A DNA stretch of 64,000 nucleotides from JAHEEL01 sp942491345 (GTDB taxonomy: Bacteria; Actinomycetota; Acidimicrobiia; Spongiisociales; UBA5794): contig CALOAN010000010.1 in assembly GCA_942491345.1 (NCBI GenBank), positions 62,001 through 126,000 of the forward strand. Reading direction: 5' to 3'. Positions 19,607 through 30,671 of this stretch are shown here, in pieces. The translations under genes were made by a program, and so were the position numbers. The notes under the pieces are model-generated. The model ran no database searches and was not told the DNA's origin. It saw nothing but the letters and a program-made list of their open reading frames with translations. How positions within the stretch are numbered: the stretch's first letter is position 1; each line of letters starts with the position of its first letter.

Positions 19607-20869
19607 ATGACGCCGCTGCCAGACGTCGATCCGGTACTCGCAGATCTCCTCGAGCGCGAGGCGGATCGACAGCGCAGCCATATTCACTTGATCGCGTCGG
19701 AGAACACCGCTGACTACGCCATGCTCCAGGCCGTTGGTTCAATCCTCACCAACAAGTACTCCGAGGGTTATCCCGGTCGGCGCTACTACGAAGGCTGCGA
19801 GATCATCGACGCCGTCGAGAGCCTCGCCATCGAACGTGCGAAGGCGCTGTTCGGCGCTGCCCATGCCAATGTGCAGGCACATTCGGGTTCGCAGGCCAAC
19901 ATGGCCGCCTACCTGGCAGTCTTGGAGCCTGGTGACACGATCCTTGGGATGCGTCTCGATCAGGGCGGGCATCTCACGCATGGATCTCCGGTGAGCTTCT
20001 CCGGCCACCTGTTCAACTTCGTGTCCTACGGCGTTGACCCCGACACGGAACGTATCGACATGGATGGGCTGCGGCAACTCGCCATTGAACACCAGCCGAA
20101 GATGATCATTGCCGGCTACTCGGCATACTCGCAGATTCCCGACTGGGGTCTGTTCCGCGAGATAGCTGATGAGGTCGGCGCCGTGCTGCTCGTCGATATG
20201 GCACACATCACGGGTCTTGTCGCTGGACGGGTGCATCCCAGTCCGGTTCCGTATGCCGACATCGTCACGGCCACGACGCACAAGTCGCTGCGCGGGCCTC
20301 GCGGTGGACTGATCTTGTCGTCAGAGGAATACGCCAAGGCGATCGACAAGAGCGTTTTTCCGTATGCTCAAGGTGGTCCGTTCAACCACCAGATCGCAGG
20401 CAAGGCTCTTGCGTTCAAGAAGGCCTCGGAGCCTGAGTTCGCTTCGTACGCGACACAAATCGTCCGCAACGCCAAAGTGCTCGCCGACACGATTGCCGAC
20501 GACGGTGCTCGCGTCGTGTCCGGTGGGACCGAGAACCACATGTTCCTGGTGGATGTTTCGAGCATCGACCCCGAGCTGACCGGCAAGGAGGCCGCGACGT
20601 TCCTCGATGAGATGGGCATCACGCTGAACCGGAATTCGATCCCGTTCGATGCACGGTCACCGTTCGTCACCTCGGGCATCCGGATCGGGACACCAGCGGT
20701 TACGTCGGTCGGCATGAAGCAGGAGCAGATGCTCACCCTCGGCAACGCCATCGTCGAGCTTCTCCGCCGCCGCAATGACCCGCACGCCGTTGCGACGATC
20801 AAGGAAGCGGTTGACGAACTCATCGAAGCGTTCCCCGCCTACCCGGAAGGGTTCCCAGGCTACGTCTAG
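19607..20869 (+). CDS. glyA: Serine hydroxymethyltransferase
   Basis: A 420-residue PLP enzyme interconverting serine and glycine with tetrahydrofolate. Hallmarks are HLIASEN, YPGRRYYEGCE, HSGSQAN and the PLP-lysine motif TTTHKSLRGPRGG. The ATG at 19607 gives normal family length; the open frame extends upstream to 19439 into the end of the sua5-like gene, but that part has no similarity to the family. A TAGGGGGG stretch about 18 bases upstream is too far to be a clear ribosome-binding site. Confidence 0.94.
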   Translation: MTPLPDVDPVLADLLEREADRQRSHIHLIASENTADYAMLQAVGSILTNKYSEGYPGRRYYEGCEIIDAVESLAIERAKALFGAAHANVQAHSGSQANMAAYLAVLEPGDTILGMRLDQGGHLTHGSPVSFSGHLFNFVSYGVDPDTERIDMDGLRQLAIEHQPKMIIAGYSAYSQIPDWGLFREIADEVGAVLLVDMAHITGLVAGRVHPSPVPYADIVTATTHKSLRGPRGGLILSSEEYAKAIDKSVFPYAQGGPFNHQIAGKALAFKKASEPEFASYATQIVRNAKVLADTIADDGARVVSGGTENHMFLVDVSSIDPELTGKEAATFLDEMGITLNRNSIPFDARSPFVTSGIRIGTPAVTSVGMKQEQMLTLGNAIVELLRRRNDPHAVATIKEAVDELIEAFPAYPEGFPGYV

Positions 20870-21019
20870 AGCGCTGGTGCCGTGGTTCGCGCCGTCGGCG
20901 TGCGTCATCGATGGTCCCGAGTGTGAGTCCTGGTTGGCCCCCAAGCGGCGCTCAATCGCCGGTGCGTCCACGTCGCGGCGTGCCGTGGTGGGAACATACA
21001 TCTGTTGTACAGTCCGGCC

Positions 21020-22531
21020 GTGTCTGCCGCCCCCATTGTTTCGAACCCCGGCCAGACGTCCGCGAGTGGCGGCTCACGAACGGGAGCCGCGATCACACCG
21101 TACGTGCTCACTGCCGCGGCTGCGGCTGTCTACTCGTTGCTGGCCCTTCGGCGCGTCTGGGAGCTGAGGGCAGGCGCTTTCGATGCCGGTTTCCTCGACA
21201 ATGTGATCTATAAGGTCTCGGTCGGCCTCGGCAATGTATCCGGGCTCACCGGCGAAGCCCACTACGCGGGCCGCCCTCTGGTCTACGTCCTTGGACTCCC
21301 GATGTACTGGATCAATAGCGATCTCGGATACCCGGCGTTGCTGGTGATGCAGGCAATCTCCGTAGCCCTGGTTGGGCTCGCTGCGTGGCTGATTGGCGAT
21401 GCAATAGGCCTTTCCCGAGCCAAGACGTACGCAGCTATGGTCTTCGTGCTGGCAAGCCCTGCGGCATATTGGGCCACCATCACCGAACTGCACACAACCG
21501 GTCTGTCGATGGGGTTCGTTGCGCTTGCAATCGCCGGTGCCTACCGCCGATGGCCCCTCAAGTACTACTGGCTCCTTCCGTTGTTCGCGTCGATGGCTCG
21601 GATGGAGATCGGGATCACCATCGTTGTGGTTGGCCTGCTGTTGTGGACCGTCTCCCGCCCTCATGCCCGAGCAAACATCGTCATCGGTGCGACCGTCGCC
21701 GTTGCGCTCATGACGATCGTTGCCGTCCTTCCGACGTCGGGAGGGACGGTTGACATACATCTCGGCTATCTCGGAATCAACTCGCTGGCCCAGTTGCCCC
21801 TTGCCCTCGTCCAGCGCCCGCTCGTGGCCTTGCGAGAGCTCCTGAACCCCGTCTTCGTCGGTTCGACTGTGGTGTGGTTGGTGATGATTGGGCTTGTCTT
21901 GCCGATGCGCGCTTGGCGCTGGTTCCTCATTGCCGCTCCGACGCTCGTGGTAGCCGCCCTTGGCAGCCCCCGATTCGCAGACTTCTGGTATCAGCACTAC
22001 TGGAACTACGTGCTCGTTGCCGCAGCTGTTGCATTTACGCTCTCGCTCGCCAAGTGGGCGTTCTCGGATCGGATGACCGTTGCGCTTGTTGCTGTGGTGC
22101 TGTGCGCAGGGTGGATCGTCGGGGGCCCGATGAATGGACCAATCCAATTCAGGATCGTCTATCCAGATGCGACGCCGTCGCAGCAGCAGACCGCTAGTGC
22201 GGCATCAACGGAAATCGGCGCGCTGTCAACCACCCGCAGCTTTGTGCTACCGGGTGCGCATCGCGAGTGGATCTACGAATTCCCAACCCCGTTCGTCTGT
22301 CGCTCGAATCAATACACGACATTCTCGCTTGTGGGCCCTGTCCCAGACGTTGTGATCACGCCGCTCGGATGGGAGCGAACGGTGAGCGCGCCCGACCTTG
22401 TGCAGCTTCGGCGGACGCTGTCGGAGGCCTATGAAGTAACGGACACGATCGGTACCCACACCGTGCGGCGACTCATCCCCGGTGCCTCACCTGCGCTCGT
22501 CGACGAATGTGGGGTTGTCGCCGAGGAGTGA
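21020..22531 (+). CDS. DUF2079-like polytopic membrane protein
   Basis: About 503 residues with roughly ten hydrophobic helices from residue 30 to 385 and a C-terminal extracytoplasmic domain. The early FDAGFLDN segment and the overall helix pattern match DUF2079 membrane proteins, which resemble GT-C glycosyltransferases; the acidic pair near the first loop would fit such an active site, but the reaction is unknown. The GTG at 21020 was chosen because a TACAGT box ends six bases upstream, as in leaderless actinobacterial mRNAs; TTG 21005 is the alternative. It occupies the slot where rfe lies in Mycobacterium. Confidence 0.65.
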   Translation: MSAAPIVSNPGQTSASGGSRTGAAITPYVLTAAAAAVYSLLALRRVWELRAGAFDAGFLDNVIYKVSVGLGNVSGLTGEAHYAGRPLVYVLGLPMYWINSDLGYPALLVMQAISVALVGLAAWLIGDAIGLSRAKTYAAMVFVLASPAAYWATITELHTTGLSMGFVALAIAGAYRRWPLKYYWLLPLFASMARMEIGITIVVVGLLLWTVSRPHARANIVIGATVAVALMTIVAVLPTSGGTVDIHLGYLGINSLAQLPLALVQRPLVALRELLNPVFVGSTVVWLVMIGLVLPMRAWRWFLIAAPTLVVAALGSPRFADFWYQHYWNYVLVAAAVAFTLSLAKWAFSDRMTVALVAVVLCAGWIVGGPMNGPIQFRIVYPDATPSQQQTASAASTEIGALSTTRSFVLPGAHREWIYEFPTPFVCRSNQYTTFSLVGPVPDVVITPLGWERTVSAPDLVQLRRTLSEAYEVTDTIGTHTVRRLIPGASPALVDECGVVAEE

Positions 22532-22572
22532 GCCACAGCGTCCGATGCGCTCGTGGAAAGCGTCGCGGCGGA

Positions 22573-22601
22573 TTGACACCTGGTTGAGGTCCAGTTTCAC
22601 T
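22573..22601 (+). promoter_or_regulatory. Possible atp operon promoter
   Basis: A consensus TTGACA at 22573-22578 is followed 17 bp later by TTCACT, a weak -10, about 80 nt before the first atp-cluster start. It is the only good -35 in the 150-bp gap. Confidence 0.4.
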
Positions 22602-22682
22602 ACGGGAGGGACGAGAGGTAGCCTCTGGGCTGGCAAGTGGGGCAGCGTGTCGTCGCCCCGGCAACCTGGGAGATACCAGACG

Positions 22683-22934
22683 ATGGATGGGGCGAGAGGT
22701 CGAGGCATCCCGCCGAAAGAGGCCGTAACCGGCGGGTTCTCAGACGGAGCCGACTTCTTCACCTACATCCTTGCGGGCCTGCTCATCGGACTGCTCCTCG
22801 ACTGGTTGACCGGCTGGAGCCCGATCATGACCATCGTGTGGTCGCTCCTCGGCGTTGGCGTCGGCTCTTACCGCATGTGGGTGCGCTCGGCCGCCATCGA
22901 AGAGGAAGCGGATGGGATCACCCATGGCATCTGA
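22683..22934 (+). CDS. AtpZ/AtpI-like small membrane protein
   Basis: An 83-residue protein with two helices (about 24-42 and 46-65) and the Gly-rich first helix (AGLLIGLLLDWLTG) of AtpZ-type proteins, annotated as putative F0F1 subunit or Mg/Ca transporter. AtpZ/AtpI help assemble the c-ring or supply Mg. ATG 22683 follows GGGAGA. It overlaps the next gene by 11 bases and opens the ATP synthase operon. Confidence 0.7.
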   Translation: MDGARGRGIPPKEAVTGGFSDGADFFTYILAGLLIGLLLDWLTGWSPIMTIVWSLLGVGVGSYRMWVRSAAIEEEADGITHGI

Positions 22935-23370
22935 CGTTGATCCCCTTGTTCGTTATGGCCCCGTGCCTGACGAGCGCCCAATCGAGGCGATCATCAGCAG
23001 GCACATTGCCAAGCGGGGCCTCATCGTTGCGCCCATCCTCGCGCTGATCTTCGGCATTCTTCAGGGCTGGCCGGGGGCTGTCGCCGCACTGGTCGGTGTT
23101 GCCATCGTGGTCGCCAATTTCCTCCTCGGCGGCTACCTCATGTCGCGGGCGGCACGTGTTTCCATGAACATGTATCATGCCGCCGCTCTCTTTGGATTCC
23201 TCATTCGGCTGGGCCTCATCACGGTGTCGATGCTGATCATCGCCAACGTGACCGATCTCGATCGGATGGCCATGGGGATTTCGGTGGTGGTGAGCTACCT
23301 GGTGCTGCTGTCGTGGGAGGCGGTAGCGATGATGAACGGCGCGGAAAGGGACCTGGAGTGGAGCAACTGA
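22924..23370 (+). CDS. ATP synthase assembly protein, AtpI-like
   Basis: A 148-residue protein with four predicted helices (about 34-50, 52-72, 88-108 and 117-137). Position just before atpB and the helix pattern fit the AtpI / ATP synthase protein I group, matching the gene before atpB (Rv1303) in Mycobacterium. Sequence motifs in this family are weak. The ATG overlaps the preceding stop, and the stop overlaps the atpB start. Confidence 0.65.
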   Translation: MASDVDPLVRYGPVPDERPIEAIISRHIAKRGLIVAPILALIFGILQGWPGAVAALVGVAIVVANFLLGGYLMSRAARVSMNMYHAAALFGFLIRLGLITVSMLIIANVTDLDRMAMGISVVVSYLVLLSWEAVAMMNGAERDLEWSN

Positions 23371-24176
23371 TCCTGGCCGTCGGGGAATGTGATCCCGCGA
23401 ACGAGATCATCTGTCGGCCCGAGAACGTGATCGATCTGTTCGAGTTCACCGGGCCGCTGTTCTCGATCGGCCCGTTCGACATCACACGAACCGTTCTCCT
23501 GATCTTCCTCGCCATGAGCATCGTGCTCGCGATGCTCTACTTCGGCCTCCGGGGTAAGGGCCTCGTTCCTTCGAAGTTCGGCGTCGCGATCGAGAGCCTC
23601 GTCGTGTTCGTCAGGGACGAAATCGCCATCGGAATCATCGGCCCTGAGGGGATCAAGTACTTCCCATGGCTGCTGTCGATCTTCCTCTTCATCTTGATCG
23701 GCAACGCTTTCGAGGTGACACCACTGATCAACTTCCCGATCACCTCTCGGATGGCGATCCCGCTGGGGCTTTCGCTGCTCACGTGGGTGATCTTCGTGTT
23801 CGTCGGCTTCAAGAAGAACGGCTTCCGCTACGTCACCGACTTGGCGTGGCCGAAGGCGGTGCCCCTCGCCCTTCGTCCGCTCGTCGGCCTCATCGAGGTT
23901 GTGTCGGTCTTCATCCTGCGGCCGATCACGCTGGCCGTCCGACTTTTTGCCAACTTGGTCGCTGGTCACCTCATGCTGACCCTCCTGCTGGTATCCGGAT
24001 GGGTCTTCATGTCGAGTGTCGGCGACATCGGCATCCGTGCTCTGATCGGCATCCCGTGGTTCGTCTTCGGCCTCGGCATCTACCTCTTTGAAGTTGTGGT
24101 CATCATTCTGCAGGCCTACATCTTCACGCTGCTATCGGCGGTTTATGTCCAGACATCTGTTCATCCTGAGCACTGA
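23358..24176 (+). CDS. atpB: F0F1 ATP synthase subunit a
   Basis: A 272-residue integral subunit forming the proton half-channels with the c-ring. Key features are LIGNAFEVTPLINFP and the conserved helix ITLAVRLFANLVAGHL, whose Arg faces the c-ring carboxylate. GTG 23358 follows GGGACCTGGA and lies inside the AtpI-like gene's end. Five to six helices, normal length. Confidence 0.93.
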   Translation: MEQLILAVGECDPANEIICRPENVIDLFEFTGPLFSIGPFDITRTVLLIFLAMSIVLAMLYFGLRGKGLVPSKFGVAIESLVVFVRDEIAIGIIGPEGIKYFPWLLSIFLFILIGNAFEVTPLINFPITSRMAIPLGLSLLTWVIFVFVGFKKNGFRYVTDLAWPKAVPLALRPLVGLIEVVSVFILRPITLAVRLFANLVAGHLMLTLLLVSGWVFMSSVGDIGIRALIGIPWFVFGLGIYLFEVVVIILQAYIFTLLSAVYVQTSVHPEH

Positions 24177-24195
24177 GTAGGAGGAAAGGCAAACA

Positions 24196-24408
24196 ATGGA
24201 AGAGATCAAAGGTGCGATCGCTCTGGTTGGCTACGGCCTTGCAGCGGTCGGCCCAGGCATCGGCATCGGCCTCGTGGTCGCCAGCGCGATCAGCGCGATG
24301 GCCCGGCAGCCCGAAGCCGCCGGCATGGTGAGAACCACCATGTTCCTGGGGATCGCGTTCACCGAGGCGCTTGCGCTCATCGGCTTCGTGCTGTTCTTCA
24401 TCGCGTAG
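24196..24408 (+). CDS. atpE: F0F1 ATP synthase subunit c
   Basis: A 70-residue hairpin of two helices with the polar loop ARQPE (36-40) and ion-binding Glu57 in AFTEALALIG. The first helix has GPGIGIGL. No Gln or Ser of sodium-binding c-subunits is seen, so proton coupling is likely. GAGGAAAGG upstream is a strong ribosome-binding site, as expected for the most abundant subunit. Confidence 0.94.
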   Translation: MEEIKGAIALVGYGLAAVGPGIGIGLVVASAISAMARQPEAAGMVRTTMFLGIAFTEALALIGFVLFFIA

Positions 24409-24420
24409 GAGGAACCGATC

Positions 24421-24981
24421 ATGTTGCTGATGACCCAGGCCTTCCTCCTCCTTGCAGAGGAAACGACAGCTGAGGAGGCAAGTGGCGTTGACCTCTTGTT
24501 CCCCGACCTGAATGAGACCATCGCGGGCCTCATCGCTTTCGTCATCGTCTTCTTCTTCGTGTGGAAGTGGGCGGTCCCTGCGCTGAACAAGACGCTCGAG
24601 GCTCGTCAGCAGGCGATCCGTGCCGAACTCGAAGCCGCCGAGGCCGCCAAGGTAGAGGCCGAGAGCCTGTTGGGTGACTATCAGGATCAGCTCTCGGGGG
24701 CGAAGACGGAAGCGGCGCAGATCGTGGACGATGCCCGAAGCGCGGGCGAGCAGGTGAAGGCCGACGTGGTGGCGCGAGCCGAGACCGAGGCCGATCAGAT
24801 CAAGGAGCGCGCCCAGAGCGAGATTGCCGGCGAGCGCGTGCGTGTTGCCGGAGAGCTCCGGCGCCAGGTCGCGGATCTCTCGATCGACGTTGCCGAGAAG
24901 GTGGTCGGGAGCAGTCTTGACGACGAACGTCAGCGCGAGCTCGTTGATCGCTACATCGATGACCTCGGAGGAGTGCACTAG
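24421..24981 (+). CDS. atpF: F0F1 ATP synthase subunit b
   Basis: A 186-residue stator protein. One helix (about 36-55, IAGLIAFVIVFFFVWKW) is followed by a long charged coiled coil rich in A, E, K and Q. It dimerises and reaches up to the delta subunit. Not fused to delta, unlike mycobacterial atpFH. TAGGAGGAACC just before the start is a strong ribosome-binding site. Confidence 0.92.
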   Translation: MLLMTQAFLLLAEETTAEEASGVDLLFPDLNETIAGLIAFVIVFFFVWKWAVPALNKTLEARQQAIRAELEAAEAAKVEAESLLGDYQDQLSGAKTEAAQIVDDARSAGEQVKADVVARAETEADQIKERAQSEIAGERVRVAGELRRQVADLSIDVAEKVVGSSLDDERQRELVDRYIDDLGGVH

Positions 24982-25527
24982 GTGATGGAGTCCACGGCAC
25001 ACGCCAACCGCCTCGCCGGGTACGCATCGGCGCTCTTGGATATCGCCCGTGCCGAGGGTGATGTTGATGCGTTTGTGGACGAGTTCTACTCCGCGGCGAA
25101 GACGATTGCCGGTACCCCTGAGCTGCGTGAGACGTTGACCGATGCGAGAATCCCGGTCGGCCGCAAGCAAGGGATCGTCGAGGATCTCCTCGGTCCTCTT
25201 GTGGACAAGGTCGTCGTCGCCTCGATCAACTTCGTCATCGCAGTCGGCGAGACAAGATCGCTCGAGGAGATCGCATCACGCGTGGCCGAACTCCTTGCAG
25301 AGCACGAGGGCACGGTCGTGGCCGAGGTCCAGAGCGCGGTTGCGCTCGACGCCGGGCAGGTCGCCCGCCTCGAGGCGGCACTTTCGAAAGCGACGGGCAA
25401 ACGAGTGCAGGCCAAGGTCGTCACCGACCCGGGCCTCATGGGTGGCCTGGTCGCCAAGATCGGAGACACGATATTCGACGGCACGGTGAAGAGCCGTTTC
25501 GCAGACGTACGAGAGCAGTGGGGTTAG
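24982..25527 (+). CDS. atpH: F0F1 ATP synthase subunit delta
   Basis: A 181-residue stator subunit joining the b dimer to the top of F1. The N-terminal six-helix domain (YASALLDIA) and C-terminal region ending MGGLVAKIGDTIFDGTVKSR are typical. GTG 24982 is eight bases after GGAGGAG; ATG 24985 is equally possible. It directly abuts the atpF stop. Confidence 0.92.
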   Translation: MMESTAHANRLAGYASALLDIARAEGDVDAFVDEFYSAAKTIAGTPELRETLTDARIPVGRKQGIVEDLLGPLVDKVVVASINFVIAVGETRSLEEIASRVAELLAEHEGTVVAEVQSAVALDAGQVARLEAALSKATGKRVQAKVVTDPGLMGGLVAKIGDTIFDGTVKSRFADVREQWG

Positions 25528-25531
25528 GTAG

Positions 25532-27142
25532 ATGGCTGAACTGACACTGGATCCGGCGGACATCACCGCCGCACTTCACAAGAACCTGGATGATTGGTCG
25601 CCGTCCGTTGAAGCGGAGACCATCGGGTACGTCACCTCGATCGGTGACGGAGTTGCGCGCGTTTCCGGTCTCCCCGGGGCCATGGCCTCGGAGCTTCTCG
25701 AATTCCCCGGCGGCCTCATCGGCGTCGCCCTGAACCTCGACGAGACGTCCATCGGTGCGGTGCTTCTTGGTGACTCGTCCCACGTCGAGGAGGGTGACGA
25801 GGTCCGCTCCACCGGCCGGGTTCTCTCGGTTCCGGTGGGTGACGCGATGCTTGGCCGGGTCGTGGATCCGCTTGGCGAGCCGATCGATGGCAAGGGACCG
25901 ATCGATACCACCGAAACTCGCCTCCTCGAGACGCAGGCACCCTCGGTCGTCGAGCGCCAGCCGGTGACCCAGCCGCTCCAGACCGGGATCAAAGCGATCG
26001 ACGCCATGACGCCGATCGGCCGCGGCCAGCGCCAGCTGATCATCGGCGACCGCCAAACCGGCAAGACCGCCATCGTCGTCGACACCATTCTGAACCAGAA
26101 GGGTCTCGGCGTGAAATGCATCTACGTCGCGATCGGCCAGAAGAACTCGACCGTCGCCGAGGTTGTCGACATCCTCGAACGGGGCGGGGCGATGGACTAC
26201 ACGGTGGTGGTGAACGCCTCCGCTTCGGATGCTGCCGCTCTGCAGATGTACGCGCCGTACTCCGGATCAGCGATTGGCCAGTACTGGATGTACAACGGTG
26301 AGCATGCGCTCGTCATCTTCGACGACCTCTCGAAACAGGCCGTCGCCTATCGCGAACTCTCGCTCCTGCTGCGTCGCCCGCCCGGCCGCGAGGCGTATCC
26401 CGGTGACGTGTTCTACCTGCACAGTCGGCTTCTCGAGCGCGCCGCACGACTCTCGGACGAGCTCGGTGGTGGGTCGCTGACCGCCCTGCCGATCGTCGAG
26501 ACGAAGGCGAACGACATCTCCGCGTACATCCCGACCAACGTGATTTCGATCACGGACGGGCAGATCTTCCTCGAGACAGACCTGTTCTTCTCCGGGATTC
26601 GACCGGCCATCAACGCCGGCGTCTCTGTGTCCCGTGTTGGTGGTGCGGCGCAGGTGAAGGCGATGAAGAAGATCGCCGGACCGTTGCGCCTCAACCTCGC
26701 TCAGTTCCGTGAGCTCGAGGCGTTCGCGGAGTTCGGATCCGAGCTCGACTCGACATCGCTTGCCCAGCTGGACCGTGGCCGCCGGGTGGTCGAAGTCCTC
26801 AAACAAGGCCAATACGACCCGCTCCCGGTCGCGGAACAAGTGGTCGGCATCTTTGCCGTGACAGAAGGATTCATGGACGCGGTCGACGTCGCTGAAGTCC
26901 ACGCATTCGAAGCGGGCCTCCGTGAGTACATGCGGTCTCGCCATTCCCACCTGCTCGACGCGATCGCCGAGTCCGGTGAGATGGATGAGGAAGCGATGCG
27001 CGCCGCTATCGAGGGCTTCACCTCGACATGGGCGAGTCCGGGACACACGCCGTCGGAAGAGTACGCGGGGCTTCGCTCCGAGGACGCCGACGCCAGGGCC
27101 ATGCGCAAAGGTGAGCACAGTCGACCGGTCGGGGAGGCGTAG
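25532..27142 (+). CDS. atpA: F0F1 ATP synthase subunit alpha
   Basis: A 536-residue F1 subunit with non-catalytic nucleotide sites. The P-loop is GDRQTGKTAI (near 170), followed by the AMDYTVVV and PYSGSAIGQY stretches. The C-terminal extension is slightly long, as in Actinobacteria. Starts five bases after atpH. Confidence 0.95.
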   Translation: MAELTLDPADITAALHKNLDDWSPSVEAETIGYVTSIGDGVARVSGLPGAMASELLEFPGGLIGVALNLDETSIGAVLLGDSSHVEEGDEVRSTGRVLSVPVGDAMLGRVVDPLGEPIDGKGPIDTTETRLLETQAPSVVERQPVTQPLQTGIKAIDAMTPIGRGQRQLIIGDRQTGKTAIVVDTILNQKGLGVKCIYVAIGQKNSTVAEVVDILERGGAMDYTVVVNASASDAAALQMYAPYSGSAIGQYWMYNGEHALVIFDDLSKQAVAYRELSLLLRRPPGREAYPGDVFYLHSRLLERAARLSDELGGGSLTALPIVETKANDISAYIPTNVISITDGQIFLETDLFFSGIRPAINAGVSVSRVGGAAQVKAMKKIAGPLRLNLAQFRELEAFAEFGSELDSTSLAQLDRGRRVVEVLKQGQYDPLPVAEQVVGIFAVTEGFMDAVDVAEVHAFEAGLREYMRSRHSHLLDAIAESGEMDEEAMRAAIEGFTSTWASPGHTPSEEYAGLRSEDADARAMRKGEHSRPVGEA

Positions 27143-27148
27143 CCCCCA

Positions 27149-28027
27149 ATGGCTTCGGCTGAGCTTCGCCAGATCCGCCGCAGGATTCGCAGCGTCGAAT
27201 CGACGATGAAGATCACGCGCGCCATGGAGTTGATCTCCACCGCTCGGATTGGCAAAGCACAAGCGCGTCTCATCTCGGCTCGACCGTATGCGGCGAAGCT
27301 CGATGAGGTGATTCAAAACGTAGCGGCAGCCGGTGGGGCAACCCATCCGCTCCTCGAACAACGCGAGGTCGAGACGGCAGGCATCGTCATCGTGTCATCC
27401 GACCGTGGACTCGCCGGTGGCTACAACCACGCGGTGATTCGCATCGGTGAGACGGCGGTCCGCTCTCACATCCGCCAGGGAAGGCGCGTGCGGCTCTACG
27501 TCGTGGGGAAGAAGGCGCAGTCGTACTTCGCCTATCGAAAACAGGCTATTGAACACGCCTGGCTGAACGTCACCGATCTGCCGGTGTATGCCGATGCGCG
27601 CATGATCGCCAACGTGTTGCTGAACGACTATGCCGAAGGCAACGTCGACTCCGTTGATGTATTCACAACCGAATACATCTCTGCTCTCACCCAGAACCCG
27701 ATCCACCGAAGGCTGCTGCCGATTGCGGCGCCGGTCTTCGAAGGAGAGGAAGCGTCGGCGCCGGTCGGCTACTCGTTTGAGCCGACGCCGGAGGACATCC
27801 TCAACCGGCTCCTTCCGCGTTATCTGGAGGGCTCGGTCTTCGGGATCCTCCTCGACGCTTCGGCGTCGGAGCACGCCGCGAGGCGTCGAGCCATGAAGGC
27901 GGCGACGGAGAACGCTGATGAATTGACCAAGATCCTGACCCGCGGAGCCAACCAGGCACGGCAGGCAGAGATCACAACCGAGATCTCGGAGATCGTCGGC
28001 GGCGCCGTGGCGCTCGCCGATGATTGA
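27149..28027 (+). CDS. atpG: F0F1 ATP synthase subunit gamma
   Basis: A 292-residue central rotor shaft. The N-terminal helix ELRQIRRRIRSVESTMKIT and C-terminal helix RRRAMKAATENADEL form the coiled-coil axle, with SSDRGLAGGYN in between. Normal length, six bases after atpA. Confidence 0.94.
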   Translation: MASAELRQIRRRIRSVESTMKITRAMELISTARIGKAQARLISARPYAAKLDEVIQNVAAAGGATHPLLEQREVETAGIVIVSSDRGLAGGYNHAVIRIGETAVRSHIRQGRRVRLYVVGKKAQSYFAYRKQAIEHAWLNVTDLPVYADARMIANVLLNDYAEGNVDSVDVFTTEYISALTQNPIHRRLLPIAAPVFEGEEASAPVGYSFEPTPEDILNRLLPRYLEGSVFGILLDASASEHAARRRAMKAATENADELTKILTRGANQARQAEITTEISEIVGGAVALADD

Positions 28028-28048
28028 GAAACCAAGGATGGAGCACCA

Positions 28049-29472
<1,424 letters not shown>

Positions 29473-29473
<1 letters not shown>

Positions 29474-29802
29474 TGGGAAAACCGTTCCGCGTTGATGTTG
29501 TGACACCAGAGGCGGTGATCTGGTCGGGTGAGGCTGAGATGCTCACCGCCCGGACCACCGAAGGTGACATCGGCATTCTCGCGGATCATGAGCCGACGAT
29601 GGCCGCGCTCGCGACCGGAGCGGTGGTCATCCACCATGAGGACGGCATCACCTCGGCCGGCATCCACGGTGGGTTTCTCCAGATCTTCCGCAACGAGGTA
29701 ACCCTCCTCACCGACTGGGCACGGCTCACCGACGGCGGCCTGGAAGAAGCCAGACAAGCCGCCGCGGCCCTGAGAGACGAAGACGCGAACTCCGACGCGT
29801 AG
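29473..29802 (+). CDS. atpC: F0F1 ATP synthase subunit epsilon
   Basis: A 109-residue F1 subunit with the N-terminal beta-sandwich (VVTPEAVIWSGEAEML, GDIGILADHEP) and a short C-terminal helical part of about 25 residues. The short tail suggests weak epsilon inhibition, but this is inferred from length only. It ends the operon and is followed by a double-hairpin repeat. Confidence 0.9.
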
Positions 29803-29881
29803 CGACGAACTCCATCCCTCTCTTCCAGGATTCCTGTCCCTCAGTGATGTATTTGGACGCGAAGCGGAGAGTAGGGCCGGG

Positions 29882-29946
29882 TCTTCGTCTCTCCCACGAA
29901 GTGGGGGAGACGCGGCCGGACGGAAGTCCGGTCGCAGAAGGGGCGT
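29882..29946. repeat. Double-hairpin palindromic repeat, copy 4 (GTCTC/GAGAC type)
   Basis: About 80 bases after the atpC stop. Stem 1 pairs GTCTCTCCCAC with GTGGGGGAGAC around GAA; stem 2 pairs GCGGCCGGAC with GTCCGGTCGC around GGAA. It may mark the end of the atp transcript. Confidence 0.65.
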
Positions 29947-30081
29947 CCCGAATCGCGGCAGGCCTCATTGTTCTGTGCGGGCTCCCGAGCCCTTTCCAGC
30001 CAGAGCGAAGCTCGGGCCGGACTCGCGGGCACCGGCGGGCGCGAGGTGAACGTGCCGTTGTGGGCAGGCGTCTCTCGCGGC

Positions 30082-30190
30082 AACATTCGCTTTCGGATTC
30101 CTCCGGCCCTCAGGAGAGGAGGTGGCCGGGCGAAGCTCGGTGCGGAGGGGAGTCAAACGGTTCGACGACCCACGACAGGTCCCACCTGTT
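30082..30190. repeat. CCTCC palindrome family copy
   Basis: GGATTCCTCC, a GCCCTCAGGAGAGG palindrome, GAGGTGGCCGG, a GCGAAGCTCGG hairpin, then GGAGGGGAGTC and CGGTTCGACGACCCAC. The order matches the left unit at 6722-6800. The rest of the 421-bp atpC to 30225 gap shows only copy 4 and no gene. Confidence 0.5.
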
Positions 30191-30224
30191 CGCCGATCAT
30201 GCCACCGCCGTGATGAACCCGCGC

Positions 30225-30560
30225 CTACGTTTCGATGACCCCGATCATCGTCCCGGTCGCGCCGGCTTCGAGGTCGTCGATCGTCCACAGCCCGTCGAAC
30301 GTACCGGTGTCGACCACGACGGCGGAGACCAAGCCGGGCGGCGGCAGAGTCACATCGATCGGATCGAGGCTGATGTTCCACGCCGTCATCGTGAATGTGT
30401 TCTCTCCCAACACGGTCGACGACACCACGGTCAGACCTTCATCGATGCCCGACCCGGCACCCTGCGGCTTGGCGATCGCCACCTGTGCAACTGCGAGCAC
30501 GATGACGATGATCACCACCACGAGCAGGATTGGCCGCAGATCGAATTGCCCGTCCGTCAT
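30225..30560 (-). CDS. Small single-pass membrane protein of unknown function
   Basis: A 111-residue protein not recognised as a known family. A short cytoplasmic start (MTDGQFDLRP) is followed by one strong helix at about 11-29 (ILLVVVIIVIVLAVAQVAIA) and an 80-residue extracytoplasmic domain rich in T, V, G and D, probably beta-sandwich. GGAGAG precedes the ATG by a few bases. It shares direction with the SRPBCC and HIT genes upstream. Confidence 0.6.
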   Translation of the reverse strand: MTDGQFDLRPILLVVVIIVIVLAVAQVAIAKPQGAGSGIDEGLTVVSSTVLGENTFTMTAWNISLDPIDVTLPPPGLVSAVVVDTGTFDGLWTIDDLEAGATGTMIGVIET

Positions 30561-30671
30561 GTCTCTCCGTTCGACTGCTGAGGCGAAGCTATCGGACGTC
30601 CCGACGCCCTACAAGAAACAATCTGGCCCGTCGAAACGGACTAGTCACGCAGAAGCGGGACGCAGGCCGGG